Shown here: positions 7,910 through 16,924 of the stretch, one piece after another
How the letters are laid out: every line of letters starts with the position of its first letter
Position numbering within the stretch: position 1 is the first letter of the stretch
DNA from: Levilactobacillus parabrevis ATCC 53295
GTDB taxonomy: Bacteria > Bacillota > Bacilli > Lactobacillales > Lactobacillaceae
Assembly: GCF_001434055.1 (NCBI RefSeq)
Contig: NZ_AZCZ01000001.1
Coordinates: 1 to 64,000 of the forward strand
DNA length: 64,000 nucleotides
Reading direction: 5' to 3'
The notes under the pieces: generated by a model
Database searches by the model: none
Seen by the model: only the letters and a program-made list of their open reading frames with translations
Told to the model about the DNA's origin: nothing
Program-made: the position numbers and the translations under genes

Positions 7910-8696
7910 CTGGCCCCACCTCGATGTCCCAGTGATCCAGGTTCGGGATGGTATAGGTCGGTTGAATCGCCTGTTGCGCCACCTGTTCCGGCGTGGAGAC
8001 TCCCGTGTAGACCAGAAGTGTATCCACCCCAGCGTGAATCCCGGCGAGAATATCCGTCTGGTAGTTGTCGCCCACCATCAAGGCATCCTCAGGCGCGATC
8101 CCCATCAATTCCAGTGAGTTTTGCAAAATAATCGGCTCCGGCTTCCCCACGAAGATGGGTTCCGTCTGCGTGGCATAACGCACGAGGTCGACCAGTGCAC
8201 CCGCTCCGGGCATCAGTCCCCGGGCCTTAGGAATATTGGAATCCGAGTTCGTCCCAATGAACGTTGACCCACTGCGAATCGCCAGAATAGCCTTGGCAAA
8301 TTTTTCGTAAGTCACATCACTATCAAGCCCCACGACCACGTACTCGGGATGTTCCTCGTCCACCGTGAATCCTTTAGCCGCAAGTGCCTGGTTCAATCCA
8401 ATTTCGCCGACCACATAAACGGTCCGCTTACCGGTCTCACCAGCCCGTTCGTCCAAGAAGTCTGCGGTTGCGAGGCCCGCCGTATAGACGTTGTCCGTAT
8501 TGACGTGAATGTCGTGGTTATCTGCTAAGTTTGCCACAACGTCCACGGGCAATTTCGTCGTGTTATTCGTGACAAACTTAAAGGGCACCTTGGCCGCCTG
8601 CAAACGTTCCACGAAGGCTTTGGCCTTGGGATAGCGCTTGCTCCCCGCATAAACGGTACCGTCCAAGTCGATTAGATAGGCTTGATAATTTTTCAT
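7902..8696 (-). CDS. HAD-superfamily phosphatase, NagD/TIGR01457 type (YutF-like)
   Basis: A 264-residue HAD hydrolase of the NagD branch with a C2-type cap. Motif I is LIDLDGTVYAG (nucleophile Asp near residue 10), motif II is KFVTNNT (about 38-44) and motif IV is MVGDNYQTDI (about 205-214). Relatives dephosphorylate small phosphorylated metabolites such as nucleotides or sugar phosphates. The ATG at 8696 has AGGGAGA eight bases upstream. It sits 12 bp after the YutD gene and overlaps the next gene by 8 bp, so it is tightly coupled in a four-gene operon. Confidence 0.92.
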   Translation of the reverse strand: MKNYQAYLIDLDGTVYAGSKRYPKAKAFVERLQAAKVPFKFVTNNTTKLPVDVVANLADNHDIHVNTDNVYTAGLATADFLDERAGETGKRTVYVVGEIGLNQALAAKGFTVDEEHPEYVVVGLDSDVTYEKFAKAILAIRSGSTFIGTNSDSNIPKARGLMPGAGALVDLVRYATQTEPIFVGKPEPIILQNSLELMGIAPEDALMVGDNYQTDILAGIHAGVDTLLVYTGVSTPEQVAQQAIQPTYTIPNLDHWDIEVGPVD

Positions 8697-8708
8697 TGCA
8701 AATTCTCC

Positions 8709-9533
8709 CTAATTCTCTTTTTTCTGCCGAATGGTGAAATGCCGGCGTCCCTGACCACCCGTTGCGACCGTCACTGTCTTGCCAGCGTCGGGCTTAGGTT
8801 GCGTCGTGGTGCGCCGTTCTTCAGTATACGGATGATTCGTATTGTTCCGGTGACGTGAATGCCGTGAACGCCGCCGATGACTCCCATTAGGGGCCGTGCC
8901 ATTACTGTTGCCCGTATGACTGCTATTACTAGTCGTATTGTTATGTGTCGTTGTTTTACTATTGACCGGATTAGTCGTATTGCGATTGTGACCACTGCCA
9001 CCACGATTACCATTAGTCGCCTTGGCCGTAGCCTTTTCGGCAGACTGATGCTGGGGCTGGTTCTGCTTGTTCTGTGATCGATTCTGTCCCTGATTCTGTT
9101 GGGCCGCCTTATTACCACTGCCACTTCGCCGCCGTGAACGACTACGCCGTGGCTTCGGTGCCGCTTTAACGTCTAAATTATGCAGTATGAAGTACGCACA
9201 GCCGAAGTTGCAGGATTCATAGAGATAATCCTGAACGGCATCGATCTGATTCTGCTTGGCACCAGCTCGGTCCTCGGCGTAGAACCCCTTCAACCGCAGC
9301 TGCTCAAAGCCCCAGTCGCCGACAATATAGTCAAATTTGCTTAAAATCGTACTGAAGCGGCGGGCAAACTCAGCGAAGTCAAAACCGTCTCTGACGTTTG
9401 CCACGACTTCATAGGGGTGGCCGTTGATCGTTAGGTGCGTATCATCTTCGCGTACGACCTCTGCCGCAGGCTCCCGGCTTTCTCGTTGTTCGGCAACGAG
9501 TGCCTCTAAATCTTTGCGATCCACCGTCGTCAT
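8709..9533 (-). CDS. yutD: YutD family protein with long basic low-complexity tail
   Basis: A 274-residue protein. Residues about 28-125 form the YutD domain (FAEFARRFSTILSKFDYIVGDW and SCNFGCAYFILHN), a small Firmicutes family of uncertain role. From residue 130 onward it is rich in Arg, Ser, Asn, Gln, Thr and His, beginning KPRRSRSRRRSGSG. The tail is more than half the protein and looks disordered and nucleic-acid-like in charge. It lies 5 bp before the stop of the 5'-nucleotidase gene upstream and 12 bp before the HAD gene. Confidence 0.85.
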   Translation of the reverse strand: MTTVDRKDLEALVAEQRESREPAAEVVREDDTHLTINGHPYEVVANVRDGFDFAEFARRFSTILSKFDYIVGDWGFEQLRLKGFYAEDRAGAKQNQIDAVQDYLYESCNFGCAYFILHNLDVKAAPKPRRSRSRRRSGSGNKAAQQNQGQNRSQNKQNQPQHQSAEKATAKATNGNRGGSGHNRNTTNPVNSKTTTHNNTTSNSSHTGNSNGTAPNGSHRRRSRHSRHRNNTNHPYTEERRTTTQPKPDAGKTVTVATGGQGRRHFTIRQKKEN

Positions 9534-9538
9534 CCTCT

Positions 9539-10927
9539 CTAGTCTTTATCTAAAGGGTAGTGCGTGCTCAGATACTTGGCAAACACTTCCCGTAACAGGT
9601 CTTGATATAGTATCTCGTTCTTACCCACGATGGAGATTGTTGGGAAGAATGGAATAAATAAATAGTGATCCAAAACGGCAATCTTATACTGCCGGTTGGG
9701 TGACAGGGGTTCTCCGCGCCACGTCACCTGATGAGTCTGTTGGTCGTAGGCAATTCCCAGGTAGTTGATCTCCCCGAAAATTTTACCGCGAAAGCCCATC
9801 CCCTTCTGGTGAAAGTGCCGCAGAAATAGCCGTGCCATCTCGAATTCTTGAATCAACCGCCAGAGGTCGTACCCATTCAGGGTGACCGTCATGACGTGCA
9901 TATTATGCGGTAAGATCTGATGCAGCTGATTCTGATTGACCACACCTCGCGGCAGATCCTCCAGAAACAGGCCAGCATTTAAAATAGCCGCCTGGGTCCC
10001 AGCGTACTCCGCAATGGCGTGAAGCCCCTCACGAACAAGCCGCGGTTGGCCCGTCAGATCGGCTTCCATCGTGACAGGCAGGTCCGCGACCCGCTGCTCG
10101 GATAAGATATCCGTTCCCAGATCATGAAGCCCCTGGATCTCAGCAACATCAGCCGGATCTTCCGGCAAGGTGGCCGTTTCCACCACGCTAGCCGTTGCGG
10201 CCTTAACCACATGTTTAGTATCCACCGTAAGCTCGATCTTACCCACGTACCGGCCAAATTTACCGGCCGCGGCTAAGAGACTGTGGTGGTCTTGTTCCCC
10301 ATTCACAAATAAATGATGTGTGTGACTGCCAATAATCACGTTGACTTGCGGATAGCGCTTAGCAATCTGCCGATCGACGTCCACACCCAAATGAGACAAC
10401 AGCACGCAGACATCAAAGTCGTCAGCGTAAGTCGTCAACAGGTGCGTTAAGGCATCATCGACCTGAATTGGCAACCACCCCGCCAGCGGATAGGTCAACT
10501 GGTACGGGGCCGTTAAGCCCAGCACCATGACCCGCGTGCCAGCGGCCGTGGTCAGTAGCCGATGGTCGATCGCCCATTTCGGCTGCTCGTGGGTATCCTT
10601 CGTTAGCAGATTACCCAGCACCACTGGAAAATTGGCATAGTCATAGAGGTGGTCCAACTGCGGGCGCATGTAGCTCAGGCCCTCGTTGTTCCCGATGGTC
10701 ACGGCATCATAGCCGATCTGATTCATCAGTTCCACGTTCTTCTGACCGTTGGTGGCCTCCGTCACGGGATGGACACGATCCAGGTTGTCCCCAAGATCAA
10801 AGGTATACACGGTGTGCCCGGCCGCCTGGGCACTGGCCTTAGCCGCTGCCAGGTAGCGCCGAATCCGTGGCCAATTTTCAAAGTGGGAATGTAAGTCATT
10901 CGTATGCAGGATGGTAATCTGTTCCAT
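9539..10927 (-). CDS. Metallophosphatase / 5'-nucleotidase family protein (YunD-like)
   Basis: A 462-residue protein with an N-terminal calcineurin-like metallophosphatase domain (ILHTNDLHSH at residues 5-14, GNNEG near 80, LSHLG and IIGSHTHH near 170-205). A C-terminal 5'-nucleotidase substrate domain spans about residues 300-440. Secreted relatives release phosphate from nucleotides. This one has no signal peptide, which fits the cytosolic YunD-type enzymes found next to YutD. The start follows AAGAGAG. It is the first gene of the operon that ends at 7274. Confidence 0.88.
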   Translation of the reverse strand: MEQITILHTNDLHSHFENWPRIRRYLAAAKASAQAAGHTVYTFDLGDNLDRVHPVTEATNGQKNVELMNQIGYDAVTIGNNEGLSYMRPQLDHLYDYANFPVVLGNLLTKDTHEQPKWAIDHRLLTTAAGTRVMVLGLTAPYQLTYPLAGWLPIQVDDALTHLLTTYADDFDVCVLLSHLGVDVDRQIAKRYPQVNVIIGSHTHHLFVNGEQDHHSLLAAAGKFGRYVGKIELTVDTKHVVKAATASVVETATLPEDPADVAEIQGLHDLGTDILSEQRVADLPVTMEADLTGQPRLVREGLHAIAEYAGTQAAILNAGLFLEDLPRGVVNQNQLHQILPHNMHVMTVTLNGYDLWRLIQEFEMARLFLRHFHQKGMGFRGKIFGEINYLGIAYDQQTHQVTWRGEPLSPNRQYKIAVLDHYLFIPFFPTISIVGKNEILYQDLLREVFAKYLSTHYPLDKD

Positions 10928-11029
10928 GCTCTCTTAGCTCCTCTTAACACTGTGTTTAATCCTACGGCATCAAGGGGCCCCGGTCAAGCGCAATGCTACC
11001 TTGGGCTGATCGAAATTTCTGGCGGACCG

Positions 11030-11205
11030 CCTACGGTAGACTGGTGCCACCCCGTGAGGCAGACCTGAAGCCTGAGAAACGGTCTTCAGGGCAAGAACGA
11101 GCCTCGCAAGCCCACGAGTCTCGTTCTTGGCCAGTGGACTAGGCTGGGAAAGCACCCCAGCCAAGGCCACCGACACGGGGCTCTGCCAGTCTACCTTCGG
11201 CTAGG
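11030..11205. repeat. Type A structured intergenic element, copy A1
   Basis: The gap 10928-11340 holds no gene but a large foldable element. An outer stem pairs 11030-11056 with 11174-11205 (GGTAGACTGG and CCCCGTG parts exact). It encloses three hairpins: CCTGAAG/CTTCAGG (11064-11070/11084-11090), AAGAACGAG/CTCGTTCTT (11093-11101/11120-11128) and GGCTGGG/CCCAGCC (11142-11148/11156-11162). No T-run follows, so it is not a simple terminator. The right edge carries CTTCGGCT. Another element at 58738-58912 has the same plan with different arm sequences. Confidence 0.6.
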
Positions 11206-11340
11206 ATAAAAATTTCAACCGGTCGTTACCATAAACGCTTGGCCAGCCTCAGATGGCGATCTTCACCTCACATCCAAACACCATCTTTACCATATCCTGT
11301 TTTCTAACCGCATTCTACAGAATTCTTCAAGACTCCCAAC

Positions 11341-11949
11341 TTACTGCTTATCCTGAAACTCCTTGGCCTTCCCCGCAACCATTTCTTCAATCTCACTTGT
11401 AGAGAATGGCGTACCGAATGGGACTTGTTCCTTGAGGTAACGCGTTTCTGGCGTGTCTACGCCGACGTTGATATTTTCCTTAACGGGGACCGCGTAGTGG
11501 TGAATATGCCCGTGAAGATTGATGATCTGTTTCACAATGCCCAGCATCATGGGGTAGTGTGTCATGTAGTATTGCCGGTGGTCGTACTTGATCAGCGCCC
11601 CCACATCATGGAAGGTGTACTTTTCTTGCCCGTGATCGACGGGATTGTGGGCCGCCAGGTACTTGAATAGTGCCCGACTGTCGTGGTTCCCCTTGATCAA
11701 TTCCAAGCGACCATTCAGTTGGGACAGAACATCCGCCACAGCCTCATCGGATTTGATGGCTGGTCGGGTGAAATATAACGCAATGTCTCCCAGGTGATAA
11801 ACCGTATCGGTTGGGGCAACGCGCGCATTCCAATTATCAATGATGGTCTGATTCATTTCGTCCACGTTAGCAAATGGCCGCGGTGCGAAATCATTCATGC
11901 CTAGTAAATCTTTATGGAAAAAGTGTGTATCTGAAGTAAAGTATTGCAT
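11341..11949 (-). CDS. Metallophosphoesterase family protein
   Basis: A 202-residue calcineurin-like phosphoesterase. Metal-binding motifs are SDTHFFHKD (residues about 5-13), VYHLGDI (about 50-56), IKGNHDS (about 88-94) and LHGHIHHY (about 142-149). Proteins of this small type act on nucleotide or RNA phosphoesters, but the substrate is not evident. The ATG at 11949 follows GAGGAGTTATGAT. It is 16 bp downstream of the aldo/keto reductase gene on the same strand and is probably cotranscribed with it. Confidence 0.9.
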   Translation of the reverse strand: MQYFTSDTHFFHKDLLGMNDFAPRPFANVDEMNQTIIDNWNARVAPTDTVYHLGDIALYFTRPAIKSDEAVADVLSQLNGRLELIKGNHDSRALFKYLAAHNPVDHGQEKYTFHDVGALIKYDHRQYYMTHYPMMLGIVKQIINLHGHIHHYAVPVKENINVGVDTPETRYLKEQVPFGTPFSTSEIEEMVAGKAKEFQDKQ

Positions 11950-11965
11950 ATCATAACTCCTCGTC

Positions 11966-12814
11966 TTAAATAATATCGAGTGCTTCCTTCTTCGTTGGTC
12001 GCGGAAACTGCTGATCCAGCGCAGCCAATTCAGTCGGCGTCAGGGTCAACTCACCGGCCGCAATATTTTGCGTCATGTGTGCCACCGAACTGGTCTGGGG
12101 AATTGCCAGCGTCTGAGGATTGCGAATCGCCCAGGCTAAGAGCACCTGGTAGACTGTCACATCATGCGCCACCGCAATTCGTTTGACCGTGGCATTAGTA
12201 GCCAGGTGTTGGCCCCACGAATCGCCCTGCGCAACCGGAGAATAAGCAATCAGTGGCAAGTTGTGGTCAGCTTGCCACGGCAGTACCGCGTAATCTAACC
12301 CGCGGCTTCCCAAATGGTATAGGTCCTCATTGGCTACAGCCTGATCACCACCAGGAAGCGCCCAAAGTTCTTGTAAATCGGCAATATCAAAATTGGAGAC
12401 GCCCCACGACCGGATCTTACCGGTCCGTTGGAGTCGTTGCAGCTCGGCCACCGTTTCAGCCAGCGGCACACTCCCCCGCCAGTGATAGAGGTACAAGTCA
12501 ACGTGATCCGTCCGCAGTCGCTGCAGGCTGGCGTCCAGGCTCGCTTCCATGCGACGCTTAGACGCGTTTTCTGGCAAGACTTTGGAAATCAGAAAGAGCT
12601 GATCACGGTCCAGTGACTGTAGGGCTTCCCCGACCAAGCTCTCAGCCCGGCCTGAGCCATACATCTCGGCAGTATCGATCACCCGTGCGCCAGCCGTGAT
12701 GCCGGCTTGAATAGCCGCGATCTCCGCCGCCCGTTGCGCTGGGTCATCCCCCATGTGCCAGGTTCCAATTCCAATAGCAGGTACCGTTTGTCCCGCAATT
12801 TTAACAGTTTTCAT
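11966..12814 (-). CDS. Aldo/keto reductase
   Basis: A 282-residue NADPH-dependent aldo/keto reductase. GIGTWHMGD marks the first strand. The catalytic Asp and Tyr are in VIDTAEMYGSGRAE (about residues 46-59), Lys lies in LFLISKVLP (about 76-84), and His lies in YLYHWRGSVPL (about 110-120). NADP-binding text includes AIPQTSS (about 239-245). The carbonyl substrate is unknown. The ATG at 12814 has GAGG seven bases upstream; an in-frame GTG six bases earlier overlaps that site. Confidence 0.92.
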   Translation of the reverse strand: MKTVKIAGQTVPAIGIGTWHMGDDPAQRAAEIAAIQAGITAGARVIDTAEMYGSGRAESLVGEALQSLDRDQLFLISKVLPENASKRRMEASLDASLQRLRTDHVDLYLYHWRGSVPLAETVAELQRLQRTGKIRSWGVSNFDIADLQELWALPGGDQAVANEDLYHLGSRGLDYAVLPWQADHNLPLIAYSPVAQGDSWGQHLATNATVKRIAVAHDVTVYQVLLAWAIRNPQTLAIPQTSSVAHMTQNIAAGELTLTPTELAALDQQFPRPTKKEALDII

Positions 12815-12977
12815 GTTCACACCTCATTTAAGTTGTTCCGTCATTTCGTGACCGGGGTCTACTACTCGGGCTAGCCACCAGTCGTTGCATTCACATTTCT
12901 ATTATCCGCGTTTTACCGCGCAAACACCACTTTCATCGTAGCACTTCACGATCATTTTCGCTGGTCTCATCCCCTAC

Positions 12978-13016
12978 GAAAAAAAGAAGCACCAACCAGT
13001 ATTCTGGCGGTGCTTC
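12978..13016 (-). terminator. Terminator of the amino acid permease gene
   Basis: GAAGCACC (12986-12993) pairs with GGTGCTTC (13009-13016), with CCAG/CTGG inside, and seven or more Ts follow on the minus strand. The rest of the 12815-13024 gap shows nothing recognisable. Confidence 0.88.
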
Positions 13017-13024
13017 CTATCCGT

Positions 13025-14422
13025 TTATTTATCAGAATCCATGGCGCTGGCGGCTACGCGTTGGTCGCGAAATCGCTTGCCCAGGCTCAGGCCTACCAAC
13101 CAGAGGATGGAGCCAATCAGGGCAACTAACGTGTCGACCCGGAACAGCAAGACAACGGCGACCATCCCAAGAAAGGCCAGGATGAAGTAGTCACTCAGTG
13201 GGAAGAATGGCATCTTAAAGCTGCTGTTGCTGCGTTCCAATGGCGTCTGTTGCTTCTTGTACTTAATGTGAGCGACCACGATGGCTCCCCAGATAAAGAG
13301 AAAGCAGGTCGTTGCGATACTGGACACGAAGGCGAAAACGTGGCCCGGAATGATAAAGTTCAGAAAGACTGAAACGGCAATGATCAGCGTGGAGAACCGC
13401 AGCGCATGCGTTGGCACCTGTGCCCGGGATAACGTCCCCATCCGCTTGGAAAAGCGGCCTTCTCCACTGTAGGTTAAGGAAAAGAGCATCCGTCCAGTCG
13501 TAAACAGCGAGCTGTTGCAGGCCGAAGCGGCAGCCGTCAACACAACGAAGTTAATAACAGCAGCGGCCGACTGAATACCAACGTTCTTGAAGACCTGAAC
13601 AAAGGGACTGCTAGTTGGCGAGATGGATTGCCATGGGTAGATGGCCATCAGCGCCAACAGTGACCCCAGATAGAACAGAATGATTCGCAGTGGAATTTCA
13701 TTGATGGCTTTTGGCAAAACCTTCTTAGGGTTGGCCGTTTCGGAAGCGGTCATTCCCACCATTTCGATCCCCACAAAACTAAATAGAACCATTTGGAAGG
13801 ACAGGAAGAAGCCCTTGGCACCGTTGGCAAAGAATCCGCCGCTGGCTAAGTTCGTCACACTGGCGTGACCAACGGGGGTTGGAAAGTGAACCGCAACCAT
13901 GTAAGCTCCCGCCAGAATCAACGCCACGATGGCGACAATTTTAATGATGGCAAACCAGAATTCCGTTTCACCAAACGCGCTGACCGTAACGGAGTTCAGA
14001 GCTAGCAGAATGGCCAGCAACGTCAACGCCGTCACCCACGAAGGAAGGTGTGGGAACCAGAACTGCATGTATTGACCGGCAGCGGTAACTTCGGCCATGG
14101 CAATCGTGATCCAACAGATCCAGTAGGTCCACCCGGCAACGAAACTCATGTTGTCACCGAGGTACCGCTTGATAAAGTCAATGTAGGAGTGAACTTCCAG
14201 GTCGGACAGGAGCAATTCCCCCAGCGCACGCATCAGTAAGAAACACATGATCCCCGTGGCAAGGTAAGCCAGAATAATGGAGGGCCCAGCTAAATGAATG
14301 GATTGACCAGCACCTAAGAACAGCCCCGTCCCGATTGTTCCCCCAAGAGCAATCAATTGGACGTGCCGACTCTGAAGTCCCCGGGAAAATTCCTGATTAG
14401 TATTCGCTTGATTTTTTTTCAT
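13025..14422 (-). CDS. Amino acid permease, APC superfamily
   Basis: A 465-residue permease with about twelve hydrophobic segments. The AAT-family signature appears as RHVQLIALGGTIGTGLFLG (residues about 16-34), and FVGIEMVGMTASE (about 220-232) is a conserved mid-protein motif. The sequence is closest in style to D-serine/D-alanine/glycine or other neutral amino acid permeases, but specificity cannot be read. The ATG at 14422 follows AAAGGGGAG; an upstream in-frame ATG at 14482 has no ribosome binding site. It is a single-gene unit with its own terminator. Confidence 0.9.
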   Translation of the reverse strand: MKKNQANTNQEFSRGLQSRHVQLIALGGTIGTGLFLGAGQSIHLAGPSIILAYLATGIMCFLLMRALGELLLSDLEVHSYIDFIKRYLGDNMSFVAGWTYWICWITIAMAEVTAAGQYMQFWFPHLPSWVTALTLLAILLALNSVTVSAFGETEFWFAIIKIVAIVALILAGAYMVAVHFPTPVGHASVTNLASGGFFANGAKGFFLSFQMVLFSFVGIEMVGMTASETANPKKVLPKAINEIPLRIILFYLGSLLALMAIYPWQSISPTSSPFVQVFKNVGIQSAAAVINFVVLTAAASACNSSLFTTGRMLFSLTYSGEGRFSKRMGTLSRAQVPTHALRFSTLIIAVSVFLNFIIPGHVFAFVSSIATTCFLFIWGAIVVAHIKYKKQQTPLERSNSSFKMPFFPLSDYFILAFLGMVAVVLLFRVDTLVALIGSILWLVGLSLGKRFRDQRVAASAMDSDK

Positions 14423-14581
14423 CTTAATCTCCCCTTTGTTGAAATATATTATACACATCTGACCGGCCAATGCCAGTTCCAATGCTGGTTAGTTCGACTA
14501 ACTAAACAGCGCTAACGACTGGTATAAACGAATTTCATTCAACTTAAATTAATTTAAGTGATAATTATTCAACTTCAGGTG

Positions 14582-14617
14582 AAAGAAAACATCCTCCCGG
14601 AAACTCCGAGAGGATGT
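14582..14617 (-). terminator. Terminator of ackA
   Basis: ACATCCTC (about 14589-14596) pairs with GAGGATGT (14610-14617), with CGG/CCG inside. A T-rich tract follows on the minus strand. Confidence 0.85.
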
Positions 14618-14626
14618 CTCGTTAAT

Positions 14627-15817
14627 TTATTTACGTAAACGTTCGATGTCCCGAACGATCATTAACTCTTCATCAGTAGGAATCAAAAGCGTTTTGATCT
14701 TAGAACCGGCAACACTCAGGTCACGTTCAACCCCACGAATGTTGTTCTTTTCTGGATCAACACCGATACCGAAGTAAGTCAACTTGTCAGCGACTTCTTG
14801 ACGGATCATGATATCATTTTCACCCACACCGGCAGTGAAGACGATGGCGTCAGCGCCACCCAATTCAGCAAGGTAAGCACCCACGTAGCGCACGATCCGG
14901 TTGATGAACATGTCCCGAGCCAACTTGGCACGGTGGTTCTTGTCTTGAACGGCTTCCAATTCACGCATATCAGCGGAAACACCGGAAACCCCTACCAGAC
15001 CAGACTTCTTGTTTAGGATGTTGATCATGTCGCTAGGCTTGTCGATGTTCAACTTTTCCATCAGGTAAGCGACCAAGGAAGCATCGATATCCCCAGAACG
15101 CGTTGCCATTTCGATACCAGCCAGTGGCGTGAAGCCCATTGAGGTGTCGTATGACTTACCATCCTTGATGGCCGTGATTGACCCACCAGCACCAATGTGC
15201 ATCGTGATCAACTTCAAGTCTTTGAGTGGCTTGCCCAACATTGCTGCGGCACGGTTGGCCACGTAACGGTGACTCGTCCCATGGGCACCATACTTACGGG
15301 CACCAAACTTTTCGTAGTATTCGTAAGGAATAGCATACATGTAGTTCACTTCTGGCATGGACGTGTGGAAGGACGTATCGAAGACAGCCACACTTAACAC
15401 GTTAGGCAAAATCTTCTTGAAGGCTTCGATCCCCATGGCAGCGGCCGGGTTGTGCAGTGGTGCATATTCAGCCAAGTCCTTGATCTTTTGTAAAACATCG
15501 TCATCAATAACGGCGGAGTCCTTGAACTCTTCACCACCGGCAACGACCCGGTGACCAATACCCGTGATTTCGTTGAAGTCGGTGATAATTTCCAACTTAG
15601 TCAGTTGATCCAACATTAATTGGATAGCTTCCTTGTGATCGTTAACATCTTGGGTCGTCTTGTACTTTTCCCCATCACCATACTTGATTTCAACCAAAGA
15701 GTTACCCAGACCGATCCGGTCAATGGCCCCTTCAGCGATCACTGATTCTTCTGGCATTTGGAATAATTTGAACTTTAACGTAGAACTTCCGGCGTTAATT
15801 GCTAATGATTTTCCCAT
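14627..15817 (-). CDS. ackA: Acetate kinase
   Basis: A 396-residue enzyme converting acetyl phosphate and ADP to acetate and ATP, the energy-yielding end of acetate formation. Signatures are LAINAGSSTLKFKLF (residues 4-18), GIGHRVVAGG (about 84-93), HNPAAAMGIEAF (about 119-130), YGAHGTSHRYV (about 174-184), MHIGAGGSI (about 203-211) and FTAGVGEND near 322. The length is that of the family. It follows ytxK by 17 bp, the usual Firmicutes pairing behind the comG operon, and ends at its own terminator. Confidence 0.97.
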   Translation of the reverse strand: MGKSLAINAGSSTLKFKLFQMPEESVIAEGAIDRIGLGNSLVEIKYGDGEKYKTTQDVNDHKEAIQLMLDQLTKLEIITDFNEITGIGHRVVAGGEEFKDSAVIDDDVLQKIKDLAEYAPLHNPAAAMGIEAFKKILPNVLSVAVFDTSFHTSMPEVNYMYAIPYEYYEKFGARKYGAHGTSHRYVANRAAAMLGKPLKDLKLITMHIGAGGSITAIKDGKSYDTSMGFTPLAGIEMATRSGDIDASLVAYLMEKLNIDKPSDMINILNKKSGLVGVSGVSADMRELEAVQDKNHRAKLARDMFINRIVRYVGAYLAELGGADAIVFTAGVGENDIMIRQEVADKLTYFGIGVDPEKNNIRGVERDLSVAGSKIKTLLIPTDEELMIVRDIERLRK

Positions 15818-15833
15818 TTGGTAATTTCTCCTT

Positions 15834-16892
15834 TTATGAGCGGTCCGTCAGCAGGTTTTGTTCTTCCCATTGGACGATTTCCGCAACAAACTTTTGAAAT
15901 GCTGATTGTTCTTTAAATGATGGGAACTCGCCCAACATTACTTGTTCAACCTGCTTCGCGCCAGCGCCCGGCTTCTGTAAAATCAGAATAGCCTTCTGGG
16001 CGTTAACATTCATAAAGAGCTCACTTGGTAGGTTCAATAACCCTTGCAGATAGGCGTTTCCCGCTAACCACTTTAATAGGCCCTTCGCTTCTTCCGTTTG
16101 GAAAAGTTGTGAAGGTACCAGGAACACGCCGACACCACCCGGCTTTAATTGATTCAAAGCTTGCTCCAACATCAGGTGATGCACGAACGAATGGCCAGTG
16201 GCCGCATGGGTCTGATAGTTCGCCGCATTCTCATCAATTGGGTAATACCCAATCGGTAAGTCGGCAACAATCAGGTCACTTGCTGGCACCAGCAACTGTT
16301 CGAGCGCATCCTGATGAATCAGTTCGATTGGTAACCGTTGTAGGTCACTCGACGTCTGGGCAATGGCCAACATGGTATCATCATTGTCCACGCCATACGC
16401 CTTAATGTCACCCTTAACGACAGCCTTGAGTTGTGAAAGTACCGCCGTTAACAGGTTGGCCGTCCCAACCGTCAGGTCAGTGACCGTCAACTTTGGCTTG
16501 TCTTTCTCCAACCGAGTCACGAGGTAACCCATGATGTAGGCAATCGTGTCCGGCGTCAGCTGATGGTTAGCTTGAATCTCATCTACCCGAATCGCTTTGA
16601 GCATGGCTAATTGAACCGCCCGGCGAACCGTTTCGGCATCGTCACTTTGCCAGTCGACCTGGGCATACAACTTGGTTAACTTCGCTGCAGTCTCTGTATC
16701 TGGCTGACCGTCTTCTACCTGAACTTGGCCATTGAGCAGGTTATCCCCTGTCTCAACGAACGCATCCAAATAAGATGTGCTTAGCGCTTCTTGCAGGATC
16801 GTGGTTGATTCATCCATGACCTTGAAGAGCGCTTCAGTCTGTTCTTGTGACAGTACGCTTCGCCTCCTTGTGAAATTTGCATGACACAACAT
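15834..16892 (-). CDS. Class I SAM-dependent methyltransferase, YtxK type
   Basis: An N6-methylase-like protein. After an N-terminal helical region (about 100 residues) comes the SAM-binding segment LTVTDLTVGTANLLTAVL (about residues 148-165), then the (N/D)PPY-like motif DLPIGYYP (about 225-232). YtxK proteins lie between comG genes and ackA, and their substrate is unknown. The start is uncertain. The ATG at 16892 has no clear ribosome binding site, whereas AAGGAGG sits nine bases before an in-frame CTG at 16853, which would give 339 residues. Confidence 0.85.
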   Translation of the reverse strand: MLCHANFTRRRSVLSQEQTEALFKVMDESTTILQEALSTSYLDAFVETGDNLLNGQVQVEDGQPDTETAAKLTKLYAQVDWQSDDAETVRRAVQLAMLKAIRVDEIQANHQLTPDTIAYIMGYLVTRLEKDKPKLTVTDLTVGTANLLTAVLSQLKAVVKGDIKAYGVDNDDTMLAIAQTSSDLQRLPIELIHQDALEQLLVPASDLIVADLPIGYYPIDENAANYQTHAATGHSFVHHLMLEQALNQLKPGGVGVFLVPSQLFQTEEAKGLLKWLAGNAYLQGLLNLPSELFMNVNAQKAILILQKPGAGAKQVEQVMLGEFPSFKEQSAFQKFVAEIVQWEEQNLLTDRS

Positions 16893-16924
16893 ATCCGTTA
16901 TCTATACTACCGATTTTTCGGCTG

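Noticed and set aside
10970-11176. Open frame across the A1 region
   Set aside because: It runs through stem-loop sequence, has no ribosome binding site and no protein-like pattern.
11030-11205. Type A and B elements as miniature inverted-repeat transposons
   Set aside because: Outer ends pair, but no target-site duplications were found and the arms vary together between copies, which fits structure better; transposition is not excluded.
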